Below are positions 36,750-45,205 of a stretch of 64,000 bases of DNA, in pieces. The position numbers and the translations under genes were made by a program. Numbering within the stretch: the stretch's first letter is position 1; each line of letters starts with the position of its first letter. The DNA is from Spirosoma oryzae (lineage in GTDB: Bacteria > Bacteroidota > Bacteroidia > Cytophagales > Spirosomataceae). Location: positions 298,883-362,882 of the forward strand of contig NZ_PVTE01000004.1 in NCBI RefSeq assembly GCF_003002825.1. Reading direction: 5' to 3'. The notes beneath the pieces are model-generated. The model saw only the letters and a program-made list of their open reading frames with translations. It was not told where the DNA came from and did no database searches.

Positions 36750-37610
36750 CTAACTATTTCTACCGTCGATGCGGGCTTCGATAATGCGCTGAATATCGGC
36801 GGGGACGTTGGACAAAAAGTCGTACCCAGTGCGTTTCTCCAGTGCGTCGACACTCGTCAGGTACGCCTGCCACGGTTTGTCAGCGGCCGATGGTTCGTTC
36901 GGAATACCAACGGCGATGACCCGCGTATTGCTGTTGATCCGGTTCAGATCGTCGGTACCGACTGGTAAGACAACGATAATTTTCCAGAGCAATGCCGGCA
37001 CCGTAATCTTCCCGTTGGCAATCGTGTTGGCGGCCCCGTTCTGGCCAGTACCCCCCGTTCCATTCGGCCCGGCAATGATATAGACTTCATTCCCGCCGTC
37101 GATCAGCTTACGCTCAAACTCTTCCAGCAGCCGCCAAACCTCCCGATTATGCCGGGGTGATTGTGGCACGATGTTGGATAAAAAGAAGGTGGTAGCGTTA
37201 TCGCTGGCTGATCCATCCCGATCGTCGGACGGGCAAAGATGCCCCCGGTCGAAGCCGGTATTTGTGTAGTCGGACGTGCGAATGATGGGCCAGTCGGCCG
37301 GGAGCAGCGGGTCGGGCCTGAATTCGTTGGCTCGCTGGGCACTTCCTTTCCAGGCCTGACTCAGATGCCAGCTTACCCAGTTGGCAATGCCCCGCTGTCG
37401 GTTGTAGGACAACGCGTAAGTAGTTCGCCGGATTAGGAAATTATCGGGTCCTTCGGGCCGACCAGCCATAGGATTGCCCAGGGCCAGATTATCGTCGCGG
37501 GTAGGCTCCGTACTAACGGTTGGCGGAACCTGCACCTGCGGCAATACCGGCCGCCGACAGCCGTTGATAAACAGGCTAATTGAAAGAAAAAAGAGAATTG
37601 TTTTTTTCAT
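36750..37610 (-). CDS. DNA/RNA non-specific endonuclease, lipoprotein
   Basis: A 286-residue beta-beta-alpha-metal nuclease (NUC1/EndA type). The lipobox is LFINGC (Cys18), so it is anchored in the envelope. The active site [11 protein letters not shown] (Asp121-His124) is followed by the metal-binding Asn in [15 protein letters not shown]. The ATG at 37610 is used because it gives a clean signal peptide. It should degrade extracellular DNA/RNA for nutrition or defence. It ends at the double hairpin shared with the desaturase gene. Confidence 0.92.
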   Translation of the reverse strand: MKKTILFFLSISLFINGCRRPVLPQVQVPPTVSTEPTRDDNLALGNPMAGRPEGPDNFLIRRTTYALSYNRQRGIANWVSWHLSQAWKGSAQRANEFRPDPLLPADWPIIRTSDYTNTGFDRGHLCPSDDRDGSASDNATTFFLSNIVPQSPRHNREVWRLLEEFERKLIDGGNEVYIIAGPNGTGGTGQNGAANTIANGKITVPALLWKIIVVLPVGTDDLNRINSNTRVIAVGIPNEPSAADKPWQAYLTSVDALEKRTGYDFLSNVPADIQRIIEARIDGRNS

Positions 37611-37721
37611 ACGAAAACGCTGAATTGATTTTACTGTCATTCCTGATGACCTTTACGTAGGAAAATAAGTCCCACACCGCTACCGCTAAAACTGATCTGA
37701 AACAGACGCTTTTCTGCTCTC

Positions 37722-39731
37722 ATGTCCAAAAAAAAGCCCGCTGGTAACCCAACCGACCGACCCAGCACCGACCGGACGAACCGGCCCGCCGTTCCCAAGC
37801 CATCGACGCCAGCGGCTACCCGCCCCGCCGATGCCGCTGTTCGGCAGCCAACCCGCCCGGTATCGTCCACACCAACGACCGCCAAATCCGATCTGCCCAT
37901 CGACGCTCGCCCTTACGTCTGGTGGCCCGTCGCTGTATTAGCCGCGCTGGGTGTCTTGCTGTACGCCAACACGTTTGGCCATCAGTACGCTCTCGACGAC
38001 ATTGCCGCCATTGAACAAAACCTGTTCGTACGTAAAGGTATCGCTGGTATTCCGGATCTGATGCGTACGGAGTTCTGGCACTTCAGCAATATTTCGCTGG
38101 GGTACTACCGCCCGCTTTCACTGATTACGTTTGCGCTGGAACAGGAATTTTTCGGCACGGCACCCGGTATTAGTCACGCGATCAACGCGGTGTTGTACGG
38201 CTTGACCGGTGCTGTCATCGCGATATTATTGCAGAAGTGGCTCCCCGGCCAAACGATTATCGCTTTTCTGATCGGGCTGGTATTCATTGCCCACCCCCTG
38301 CATACCGAGATCGTTGCCAACATCAAAGGGCGCGACGAAATCCTGAGTTTTCTGTTCATCTCGCTGATGCTGCTCAGCTACTGGCGTTATCTGGAAACGG
38401 CGGAGTGGGGCTGGATCGTTGGTTCGTGTACCTCCCTGTATCTGGCCTTCCTGTCCAAAGAATCGTCGGTGGTCAGTCTCGCCCTGATTCCGGGTATGCA
38501 GTACTGGTTTGCCCGGCGCAACGTCTGGCAATCGCTTATCAGCCTGTGGCCGTTCCTGATCGTAGCCGCCCTTTTCTTCTATCAAAAACAGAAAATGATT
38601 GGTACGCTCAGCGGTAACCCACCCGTCGATTGGGCGAACTACCCATATGCCATCGAAAAAACGCAGAAGTCGACAACGTTTAAATTTCTGATGTACTACA
38701 TCCGGTTGCTGATTCTGCCGCACCCGCTGGTGTACGATTATTCGTACAACATCATTCCCTCCGGCAGTAAAGGCGATTTATTGACCTGGGCCGGGTTTGT
38801 CTCGCTGATCGTGCTAGTCTGGCTAACCTGGAAAGGATTCATCAAACGCACACTCTGGGGCTTTGGCCTGTTCTGGTTCTTCGTAACCATGATGCCGGGT
38901 CTGGGCTTCATCTGGGCACGGGGCGGGATCTTCGCCGAACGGTTTTTGTACGCAGCCGTGATGGGCTTCGCCTTCGTTTTCGTCTGGGCGGCCCAGAAAC
39001 TGCTGATCCGCCAACCGGCTACCGATGAGTCTGCCGACGCATCACCCCGGCCGGCCCTGGCTCGCTACACCCCGTTGCTCGCGCTGATGGCGGTTGTGGC
39101 CGGCCTGTATTCGTTCAAAACCGTCGACCGGAACCGCGACTGGGAAAACAACTTCGTGCTGTTTAACTCGGCACTACCCGCAGCCGAAAACAGCTGTCAG
39201 GTGCAGCGCCACGTAGCCAACGAATGGATTCAGAAGGGGTTGAAAGATCGTGCTGTACTGGATTCAGTATCCGCGAAACTACCAAAGCTGAAGCAACCCG
39301 ATTCACTACGGCGGGCGCAGGTAGCGCTCGACACCGCGCAGAAATGGGCGAACATCCACGGCCGCTGGGCACTCGATCACCTACAGGAATCGACCCGGAT
39401 TTATCCGAACTTCGGCGAAGCATACTTCTCGATGGCGTATGTCTTCCAGAAAATTATACCAAACGTCGACTCGGCCAAGTATTACTATAAGCAGACGATC
39501 CGCGCGGCCAACGCGTACGCACCAGCCTACAACAACCTGGGCGTAATCTATCAAACGGAGGGCTTTACCAACAACGACCGGCGTAAGCTGGAACTGGCCT
39601 CTTACTACTACAACCGGTCGATGATCGTCAACCCGGCTTACGTTGACGGACTCAACAACCGAAATAACCTGATGAAAGCAACGGGTATAAACGTGCAGGC
39701 GCTGCCCGACTCGGTGCTGACCCGTTATTAA
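37722..39731 (+). CDS. TMTC-like GT-C membrane protein with C-terminal TPRs
   Basis: A 669-residue membrane protein. Residues 1-60 are a Pro/Thr/Ala-rich, probably disordered cytoplasmic tail. About ten helices follow. The first loop carries the acidic pair YALDDIAAIEQN (Asp92-93), and HPLHTEIVANIKGRDE (191-206) closely resembles the HPxHTExVAxxxGRxE motif of TMTC protein O-mannosyltransferases. TPR repeats fill about 475-660 (AYAPAYNNLGVIYQ). By analogy it may move a sugar from a lipid carrier to secreted proteins. There is no pathway partner beside it; a heparinase-like gene and a GT follow after 339 bases. Confidence 0.75.
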   Translation: MSKKKPAGNPTDRPSTDRTNRPAVPKPSTPAATRPADAAVRQPTRPVSSTPTTAKSDLPIDARPYVWWPVAVLAALGVLLYANTFGHQYALDDIAAIEQNLFVRKGIAGIPDLMRTEFWHFSNISLGYYRPLSLITFALEQEFFGTAPGISHAINAVLYGLTGAVIAILLQKWLPGQTIIAFLIGLVFIAHPLHTEIVANIKGRDEILSFLFISLMLLSYWRYLETAEWGWIVGSCTSLYLAFLSKESSVVSLALIPGMQYWFARRNVWQSLISLWPFLIVAALFFYQKQKMIGTLSGNPPVDWANYPYAIEKTQKSTTFKFLMYYIRLLILPHPLVYDYSYNIIPSGSKGDLLTWAGFVSLIVLVWLTWKGFIKRTLWGFGLFWFFVTMMPGLGFIWARGGIFAERFLYAAVMGFAFVFVWAAQKLLIRQPATDESADASPRPALARYTPLLALMAVVAGLYSFKTVDRNRDWENNFVLFNSALPAAENSCQVQRHVANEWIQKGLKDRAVLDSVSAKLPKLKQPDSLRRAQVALDTAQKWANIHGRWALDHLQESTRIYPNFGEAYFSMAYVFQKIIPNVDSAKYYYKQTIRAANAYAPAYNNLGVIYQTEGFTNNDRRKLELASYYYNRSMIVNPAYVDGLNNRNNLMKATGINVQALPDSVLTRY

Positions 39732-40070
39732 TCCACCGGTAACTTGCCTGAAATCGCCGTGCTGCTCCGCAGTTACGGCGATTTTTTTATTCATATGAAT
39801 AATTTATCATTCGTTTTGTATCTGTGAAGCATGAATTGGCTAATCTTTTGCTAACCCCGAATACTAGTACCGTTCGTATAGACAAGACAGCCTCTTCAAC
39901 ACCGCGATGCTCAACGAAACACTATCACTTTACACGAATCGCTGTGCGTTTCATACCGGGCAGTGCTCGGCACCCGCTCGGCGTACGCACACCGCAGCCT
40001 TTCTGATCTGGACCAGGGCATTCGCCGTAGCCAAAGGCACGATTGAATCGAACCAAACGACTGACGCTGT
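39732..40070. other. Spacer before the heparinase-like gene
   Basis: These 339 bases hold a terminator (39751-39788) and an AT-rich tract (39781-39820). A short reading frame at 39824-40006 has no protein-like features. Nothing else was recognised. Confidence 0.55.
39751..39788 (+). terminator. Terminator after the TMTC-like gene
   Basis: AAATCGCCGT (39751-39760) pairs with ACGGCGATTT (39775-39784), followed by T residues. Confidence 0.8.
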
Positions 40071-41654
40071 ATGGTTATGACGAGCCTTGGACAATACTGG
40101 CGAACGATCCGGCACCTGCATTCGCGGCAGGTAGTCCATCAGTGCATTCATCGGCTGCGGCAGCAACCAACGTTTCGGCTACTCAAGCAGGCACCGACTG
40201 GGCATCCGCTCACCGCGCCCGATCCGACCAAGCCTGTTTCGTACAATCCTGATGGTACTTTTTCCCTCTTAAACTGCCGGCCTATACGACCTGAGAGCTG
40301 GAATGAGCCCCGCTACGGTAAACTCTGGACCTACGCGCTTAATTATTTCGACTGTCTCAATCAGCCGACCATGGACTTGCCCACAGGGATGGCCCTGATC
40401 GAAGACTTTATTCAGGAATCGCACCTGATTACCGACGGCATGGAGCCGTACCCGATTTCGCTGCGGATTGGCAACTGGGTGCAGTTTTTGAGCCGCCACC
40501 ACGTCCACGACACGTTCGTCAACACGCACCTGTTCATGCAGGCTGCTATTCTCAGTCAGCGGTTGGAGTACCACCTGGAAGGCAATCACCTGCTGGAAAA
40601 CGGCTTTGCGCTGCTAACAGCCGCGCTCTTTTTTCAGCATCAGCCCTGGTTTAGCAAAGCGTGTGCAGTTATTGAGAGCGAACTGGAACGGCAGCTCCTA
40701 CCCGATGGTGGCCATGACGAACGCAGTCCGATGTACCATCGGTTGCTGCTCGACCGACTGCTGGATCTGCTGCTCATGCTACGAAACAACGACTGGCAGC
40801 ACGACACGAAACTGGTTGACTTCATGACGCGCAAGGCCGAAAAAATGCTGGCCTGGCTTGAAACAATCACGTTTAGTGACGGCTCAACACCGCTCGTCAA
40901 CGACGCGGCTGCCGGCATAGCCCCAACGACAAGTCAGCTCCGCTGGAAAGCCATTCGCGTAGGCGTTCGCCCGTCGGGTGGGCGGCTGGTCGAGTCGGGA
41001 TACCGCATGATTCGACAGGCCCGGTATGAACTGCTGGCCGACGTAGGCCCAATCGGTCCCGACCATCAGCCCGGACACGCCCATGCCGATACCCTGTCGT
41101 TTGTCCTGCATGTCGACAACAAACCAGTGCTGATCGACACAGCGACGTCGACTTATCAGCCGGGCGACCGGCGGTCGTGGGAGCGTAGCACGGCAGCTCA
41201 TAACACCGTTGAAGTCGACGGTCAGAACTCGTCGGAAGTGTGGGGATGTTTCCGCGTTGGACAACGGGCGCGGGCAGTCATCATCGAAAACAGCGACGAC
41301 ATACTGACGGCCCGGCACGACGGCTATAGCCGGCTGGGAGTCATTCACGAACGCTGCTGGCACACGACGCCGACAGACATTCGTATTTACGATCACCTGA
41401 TTCCTACCCGTCGCCACTTGACTCACCAGACGGGCATAGCGCGCTTTTACGTACATCCCGACGTCCGGGTTCAGCAGACGGCGTACGGTATTCAGGCTGG
41501 TCCCGTCAGCTTTTGTTTCCTGTCCGACCCGCCCCCATCCATTCGCCTTACCACCGTGGAACTCGCCGACGGGTTCAATCGACTCCGGCGCGGAACGTGT
41601 ATTGCGGTAACGTTTCAGGAACAGCTTGCGACGACACTAGCCATCGCTTCATGA
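40071..41654 (+). CDS. Heparinase II/III-like protein, no signal peptide
   Basis: A 527-residue heparinase II/III-family protein. An alpha-toroid region (about 90-300) precedes the beta-sandwich segment with GHAHADTLSFVLH, IDTATSTYQPGDR and STAAHNTVEVDGQNSSE, which carry the conserved His/Tyr residues. It lacks a signal peptide, as do relatives inside exopolysaccharide loci. ATG 40071 or 40077 could be the start. Its stop overlaps the ATG of the next glycosyltransferase (ATGA), so the two are coupled. It probably acts in making or trimming a surface polysaccharide, not in scavenging glycosaminoglycans. Confidence 0.82.
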   Translation: MVMTSLGQYWRTIRHLHSRQVVHQCIHRLRQQPTFRLLKQAPTGHPLTAPDPTKPVSYNPDGTFSLLNCRPIRPESWNEPRYGKLWTYALNYFDCLNQPTMDLPTGMALIEDFIQESHLITDGMEPYPISLRIGNWVQFLSRHHVHDTFVNTHLFMQAAILSQRLEYHLEGNHLLENGFALLTAALFFQHQPWFSKACAVIESELERQLLPDGGHDERSPMYHRLLLDRLLDLLLMLRNNDWQHDTKLVDFMTRKAEKMLAWLETITFSDGSTPLVNDAAAGIAPTTSQLRWKAIRVGVRPSGGRLVESGYRMIRQARYELLADVGPIGPDHQPGHAHADTLSFVLHVDNKPVLIDTATSTYQPGDRRSWERSTAAHNTVEVDGQNSSEVWGCFRVGQRARAVIIENSDDILTARHDGYSRLGVIHERCWHTTPTDIRIYDHLIPTRRHLTHQTGIARFYVHPDVRVQQTAYGIQAGPVSFCFLSDPPPSIRLTTVELADGFNRLRRGTCIAVTFQEQLATTLAIAS

Positions 41655-42871
41655 CGATACTTTACCTGACTTATTTTTTTGATCCTGACCTGAGCGCCGG
41701 TTCGTTTCGCAACACACCCTTTGTCGACGAACTGGCCCGTCAGCTTACCCCCGCCGATACTATTCACGTAATTACGACGCAGCCGAATCGCTACTCATCG
41801 TTTAGTATGTCGGCACCCGCACGGGAAGAGCGTAGTCCAGCAGATGGCGCACGGGTCTGGGTCGAACGGGTTTCCGTACCGGCACACGGTGGTGGTATGG
41901 CTAGTCAGATTTGGTCATTTATATCGTATTTCCAGGCAGTTCATCGACTCACGCACAACCATCGGTACGACCGGGTCATGGCATCGTCGTCGCGCTTGTT
42001 CACCGCTTTTCTGGGTGCCCGGATCGCCCGGCGACAGCATAGCACGCTATCGCTCGACATCCGCGACCTGTTCCGGGAAAGTATTCTGGACGTGCTGACG
42101 AATCGCCCATTGAAGCGACTCCTCGACCCGGTTCTATCGGCAGTTGAGCGATATACCTTCGGTCAGACTCAGCATATTAATCTGGTATCGGCAGGGTTTC
42201 AACCCTATTTTAAGTCGTACCCGCAAGCCAACTACAGCTTTTTCACCAACGGCATTGACGACGAATTTTTAGCTGCTTTCTGTCCGACCTCCGATTCGAA
42301 GCAACCGAATTCGTTCCGCACCATTCTCTACGCCGGGAACATCGGCGAGGGGCAGGGCCTGCACACGATCATCCCGCAAGCAGCCCGCCTGTTGGGTATG
42401 AACTACCGGTTTGTCGTAATTGGTGATGGTGGAGCACGGCACAAGCTTGAAACGGCCGTTACGGCCGACGGCGTAACCAATGTAGAACTACACCCGCCCG
42501 TCAGCCGACACGAATTGCGCGACGCCTACGCGCAGGCCGACTACCTGTTTGTACACCTCAACGACCTTGACGCCTTCAGACGGGTGCTGCCGTCCAAGCT
42601 ATTCGAGTATGGCGCTACCGACAAGCCTATCCTGGCCGGTGTGTCGGGCTATGCCGCGCAGTTTATTCGTACGCATCTCGACAATACACTGCTGTTTGCA
42701 CCGGGCAACGCGGCCGAACTGATACGGCTGGTCAACCAGACTCCTTACTATCGGCAGACACGCCCGCACTTCGTTCAGCAGTTTCAGCGCCGACCGATCA
42801 TGGCCGACATGGCCCGGCATTGGTTGAGTCCGGCTCCTGTTTTCCAGCAGACAGCGTCGGTGCAAGCATAA
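41651..42871 (+). CDS. Glycosyltransferase, GT-B fold (GT4-like)
   Basis: A 406-residue glycosyltransferase of the WcaI/WbuB-like GT4 group. The N-terminal domain starts MTILYLTYFFDPDLSAG. The nucleotide-sugar-binding part has ILYAGNIGEGQGLHTIIPQA, FVVIGDGG and PSKLFEYGATDKPILAG. The start at 41651 overlaps the heparinase-like stop by four bases. Upstream in-frame sequence is the other gene read in another frame. The pair likely builds an extracellular or capsular polysaccharide. Confidence 0.87.
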   Translation: MTILYLTYFFDPDLSAGSFRNTPFVDELARQLTPADTIHVITTQPNRYSSFSMSAPAREERSPADGARVWVERVSVPAHGGGMASQIWSFISYFQAVHRLTHNHRYDRVMASSSRLFTAFLGARIARRQHSTLSLDIRDLFRESILDVLTNRPLKRLLDPVLSAVERYTFGQTQHINLVSAGFQPYFKSYPQANYSFFTNGIDDEFLAAFCPTSDSKQPNSFRTILYAGNIGEGQGLHTIIPQAARLLGMNYRFVVIGDGGARHKLETAVTADGVTNVELHPPVSRHELRDAYAQADYLFVHLNDLDAFRRVLPSKLFEYGATDKPILAGVSGYAAQFIRTHLDNTLLFAPGNAAELIRLVNQTPYYRQTRPHFVQQFQRRPIMADMARHWLSPAPVFQQTASVQA

Positions 42872-42902
42872 AAAAGCCGACAATCCCGTAGACTGTCGGC
42901 TT
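42871..42902. terminator. Bidirectional terminator, GT/thioredoxin
   Basis: AAAAAGCCGACA and TGTCGGCTT pair (42876-42882 with 42894-42900) between convergent genes. Confidence 0.75.
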
Positions 42903-42926
42903 ACCATCAATCGTTTCGGTGCTCGG

Positions 42927-43400
42927 CTAGCGAATGCTCCGGCCTACCGAAATCAGTTCTTCGGCGGGAACAGCCCCAACCACTTTCCGGATAACACGAC
43001 CATCGCTGTTGATGTACAGCAGCGTCGGATAAGCCTCCAGCGGATAAATCTCAGACAGGGCCGGGCCTTCACCCTTCTCCATGTCCATCTTCACGTTGAT
43101 GAACTTGCTGTTGTACAGATCACCAACAGCTTTCTGGGTGAATACTTTCTTTTGCAGCATCTTGCAAGGCCCACACCAGCTGGCGTAGGCGTCCAGGAAG
43201 ATAATTTTCTTTTCCGCTTTCGCTTTTTTCAGGATGTCTTTCCACGACGCTTCGGTAAACTGAATTCCTTCTTCTTTAGCGACGGCAGCTTTGCCGGGCA
43301 ACGACTTGCCGGGCAACGATTTGCCGGGCGCTGAAGCCCAGGTTCCGGCGAGTGTCACGCCAACAAGGAGAAAAACGAGCAGCCAAGTTACTTTTTTCAT
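42927..43400 (-). CDS. Secreted thioredoxin-fold protein
   Basis: A 157-residue thioredoxin-like protein with a signal peptide (1-24) and the redox motif ASWCGPCKML (Cys76/Cys79). The cis-Pro is in AYPTLLYI. A tandem SLPGK repeat (about 28-37) comes from a 15-base duplication and follows the signal. It probably reduces or oxidises disulfides in the periplasm. It is most like the DsbD-gamma/thioredoxin_7 group. It is monocistronic and convergent with the GT gene. Confidence 0.88.
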   Translation of the reverse strand: MKKVTWLLVFLLVGVTLAGTWASAPGKSLPGKSLPGKAAVAKEEGIQFTEASWKDILKKAKAEKKIIFLDAYASWCGPCKMLQKKVFTQKAVGDLYNSKFINVKMDMEKGEGPALSEIYPLEAYPTLLYINSDGRVIRKVVGAVPAEELISVGRSIR

Positions 43401-43577
43401 AGATCGACCGGCAAACCGGCATGTTAACTAGTGTCTGGATGCATAACGAATCGGCGACCTGCTTTCGTTTCTGCCGATTCTGAATATCAAAGTAAGTAAG
43501 CTCGCCAACAAAACGCAAGCCGTGGCTTTCTGCCGATTCTTTCCGAACTTTACCCCCCTGTTCGTACTGCCTCCGTT

Positions 43578-44198
43578 ATGCCTGTCAAACAAGCCGAATT
43601 CTTCGTCAGCAACTCCGACCCAGCCAAGTGCCCCCCACCCGACCGCCCCGAATACGCATTTATCGGCCGTTCCAACGTGGGTAAGTCGTCGCTGATCAAT
43701 ATGCTGACGGGCCGCTCGTCGCTGGCCAAAACGTCGGGTAAGCCGGGCAAGACGCAGCTTATCAATCACTTCATTATCGACAATGAGTGGTACCTGGTCG
43801 ACTTACCGGGCTATGGCTATGCGCAGGTCGGGAAAGCCGAGCGTGAGAAATTTGCCGCCCTGATCGACGGGTACCTGACGAGTCGCCCCAACCTGCTCTG
43901 CATATTCGTGCTGGTCGACTCCCGCATCGATCCGCAGCGCATTGACCTCGACTTCATGACCAACCTCGGCGAACGAGGTTTGCCGTTCGTCGTTGTTTTC
44001 ACCAAGACGGAAAAATTGAGTCAGGTCAAGCTCCAGGCTGCCCTAGATCGCTACAAAGCCATTCTGCTGGAAACCTGGGAAGAAGCGCCTACCTTCTTTG
44101 TCACCTCAGCCGTAACCGCGCTGGGTCGTGAGGATATTCTGGGCTTCATTCGCCCGCTCAACGTCGAGTATCGGGCCGCCAAACAAGCCTCGCGCTGA
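43578..44198 (+). CDS. engB: Ribosome biogenesis GTPase EngB/YsxC
   Basis: A 206-residue EngB GTPase required for 50S subunit assembly. G1 is GRSNVGKSS (30-38), the G3 segment is DLPGYGYAQV (about 75-84), and G4 is TKTEK. Length and the PEYAFIGRSN start region are standard. The ATG at 43578 is the only plausible start. DUF5606 follows after 101 bases on the same strand. Confidence 0.96.
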   Translation: MPVKQAEFFVSNSDPAKCPPPDRPEYAFIGRSNVGKSSLINMLTGRSSLAKTSGKPGKTQLINHFIIDNEWYLVDLPGYGYAQVGKAEREKFAALIDGYLTSRPNLLCIFVLVDSRIDPQRIDLDFMTNLGERGLPFVVVFTKTEKLSQVKLQAALDRYKAILLETWEEAPTFFVTSAVTALGREDILGFIRPLNVEYRAAKQASR

Positions 44199-44299
44199 TC
44201 GCCCAACTCCGTTCGTTAATTCGCTTTAAAATCAGTAATCATCCGCCAAAAAGGCAATACGCCAGCCGAAACAGGCGTTAGTCAGTTACCAAAGTAGTT

Positions 44300-44764
44300 A
44301 TGGAAGCCCTAAAACAGATTGCCAACATTGCCGGTCAGAGCGGCCTGTATCGTATCCTGAAACCCAGCCGCAATGGGGTCATTGTTGAAACACTTGACGA
44401 CAAGAAAACCAAGACCATGATGGGCCCGACTGCCCGCGTTTCGGTCCTGAACGATATTTCTATTTACGTGGATACCGACGAACAGTCGGTGCCGCTGGCC
44501 GACGTTTTACTGGCCGTCAACGAAAAATACGGCGAAACGCTGACCGTTGATCCGAAAGGATCAAACGACGACCTGGCCGAGTTTATGGCTACCGTCGTTC
44601 CCGACTACGACCGGGAGCGCGTCCGCCCAACCGACATTAAGAAACTCATTGTGTGGTACGGTCTGCTCCGGCAGCATGCGCCCGAAATTTTCGAGAGCCA
44701 GCCCGAAGCCGACACAACCACCGAAGCACCGGCGACGGAAACCCAGCCGGACGAACAAGCCTAA
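44300..44764 (+). CDS. DUF5606 protein
   Basis: A 154-residue protein of the DUF5606 family, found in Bacteroidota and of unknown function. The N-terminal part (MEALKQIANIAGQSGLYRIL) is conserved; the SH3-like GVIVETLDDKKTKTMMG region and a helical part VRPTDIKKLIVWYGLL follow. The tail is acidic and Thr/Ala-rich. There is no signal or membrane helix, so it is cytosolic. It follows engB and may be co-transcribed. Confidence 0.82.
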   Translation: MEALKQIANIAGQSGLYRILKPSRNGVIVETLDDKKTKTMMGPTARVSVLNDISIYVDTDEQSVPLADVLLAVNEKYGETLTVDPKGSNDDLAEFMATVVPDYDRERVRPTDIKKLIVWYGLLRQHAPEIFESQPEADTTTEAPATETQPDEQA

Positions 44765-44819
44765 GCAGTATCAGTCTACAGACTGCTCTGCACCGAATTT
44801 CATTTTTCAGTGAGAACGG

Positions 44820-44857
44820 AAAAGCCGCGATGACCCTTGGTTTCGCGGCTTTTTTTT
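44820..44857 (+). terminator. Terminator after DUF5606
   Basis: AAAAGCCGCGA (44820-44830) and TCGCGGCTTTTTTTT (44843-44857) form a strong hairpin with a T tract. Confidence 0.88.
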
Positions 44858-44903
44858 GTTTTGGATGAAAGAGAAAAGACGGGAGAAGAAAGACGTAACG
44901 GTA

Positions 44904-45140
44904 AAAACCCCTAAATCCCCTAAAGGGGACTTTGTTCACAGACGAGCAAAGTCCCCTTCAGGGTAGGGTTGTTAAGTTCTAACCTGTTTACCCCCCAGCC
45001 CCCTAAAGGGGGAGTAGTTTGCTTGCGGAATGCTCCCCCTTTAGGGGGCTGGGGGGTATATGGGCCGTAGGGAATTTGGCCACTACCAGCGTTAAATCAA
45101 GAACTTAACAGCCCTGCCCTTCAGGGGATTTAGGGGTTTT
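44904..45140. repeat. Nested multi-level palindrome
   Basis: The outermost arms 44904-44921/45123-45140 (18 bases, perfect) enclose 44971-44980/45100-45109 (10, perfect) and 44991-45014/45033-45056 (24, perfect). A side hairpin 44923-44934/44947-44958 (12, perfect) lies in the left limb. The innermost unit, CCCCCAGCCCCCTAAAGGGG, is a common type of Bacteroidota intergenic sequence. Confidence 0.85.
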
Positions 45141-45205
45141 GAGCGAACGAAACGTGCGAGTGACGCCTACGTCTTTTCTCTTTCTTCTTATCTCTTTTTT
45201 CTCAA

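Larger units (their letters stand above)
44765..45205. other. Convergent spacer DUF5606/pyk
   Basis: These 441 bases consist of an intrinsic terminator (44820-44857) and a large nested palindrome (44904-45140), then a pyrimidine-rich stretch to the pyk stop. No gene was found. Confidence 0.7.

Noticed and set aside
39824..40006. 60-residue frame in the spacer before the heparinase-like gene
   Set aside because: No hydrophobic, domain-like or conserved features; composition is not coding-like.
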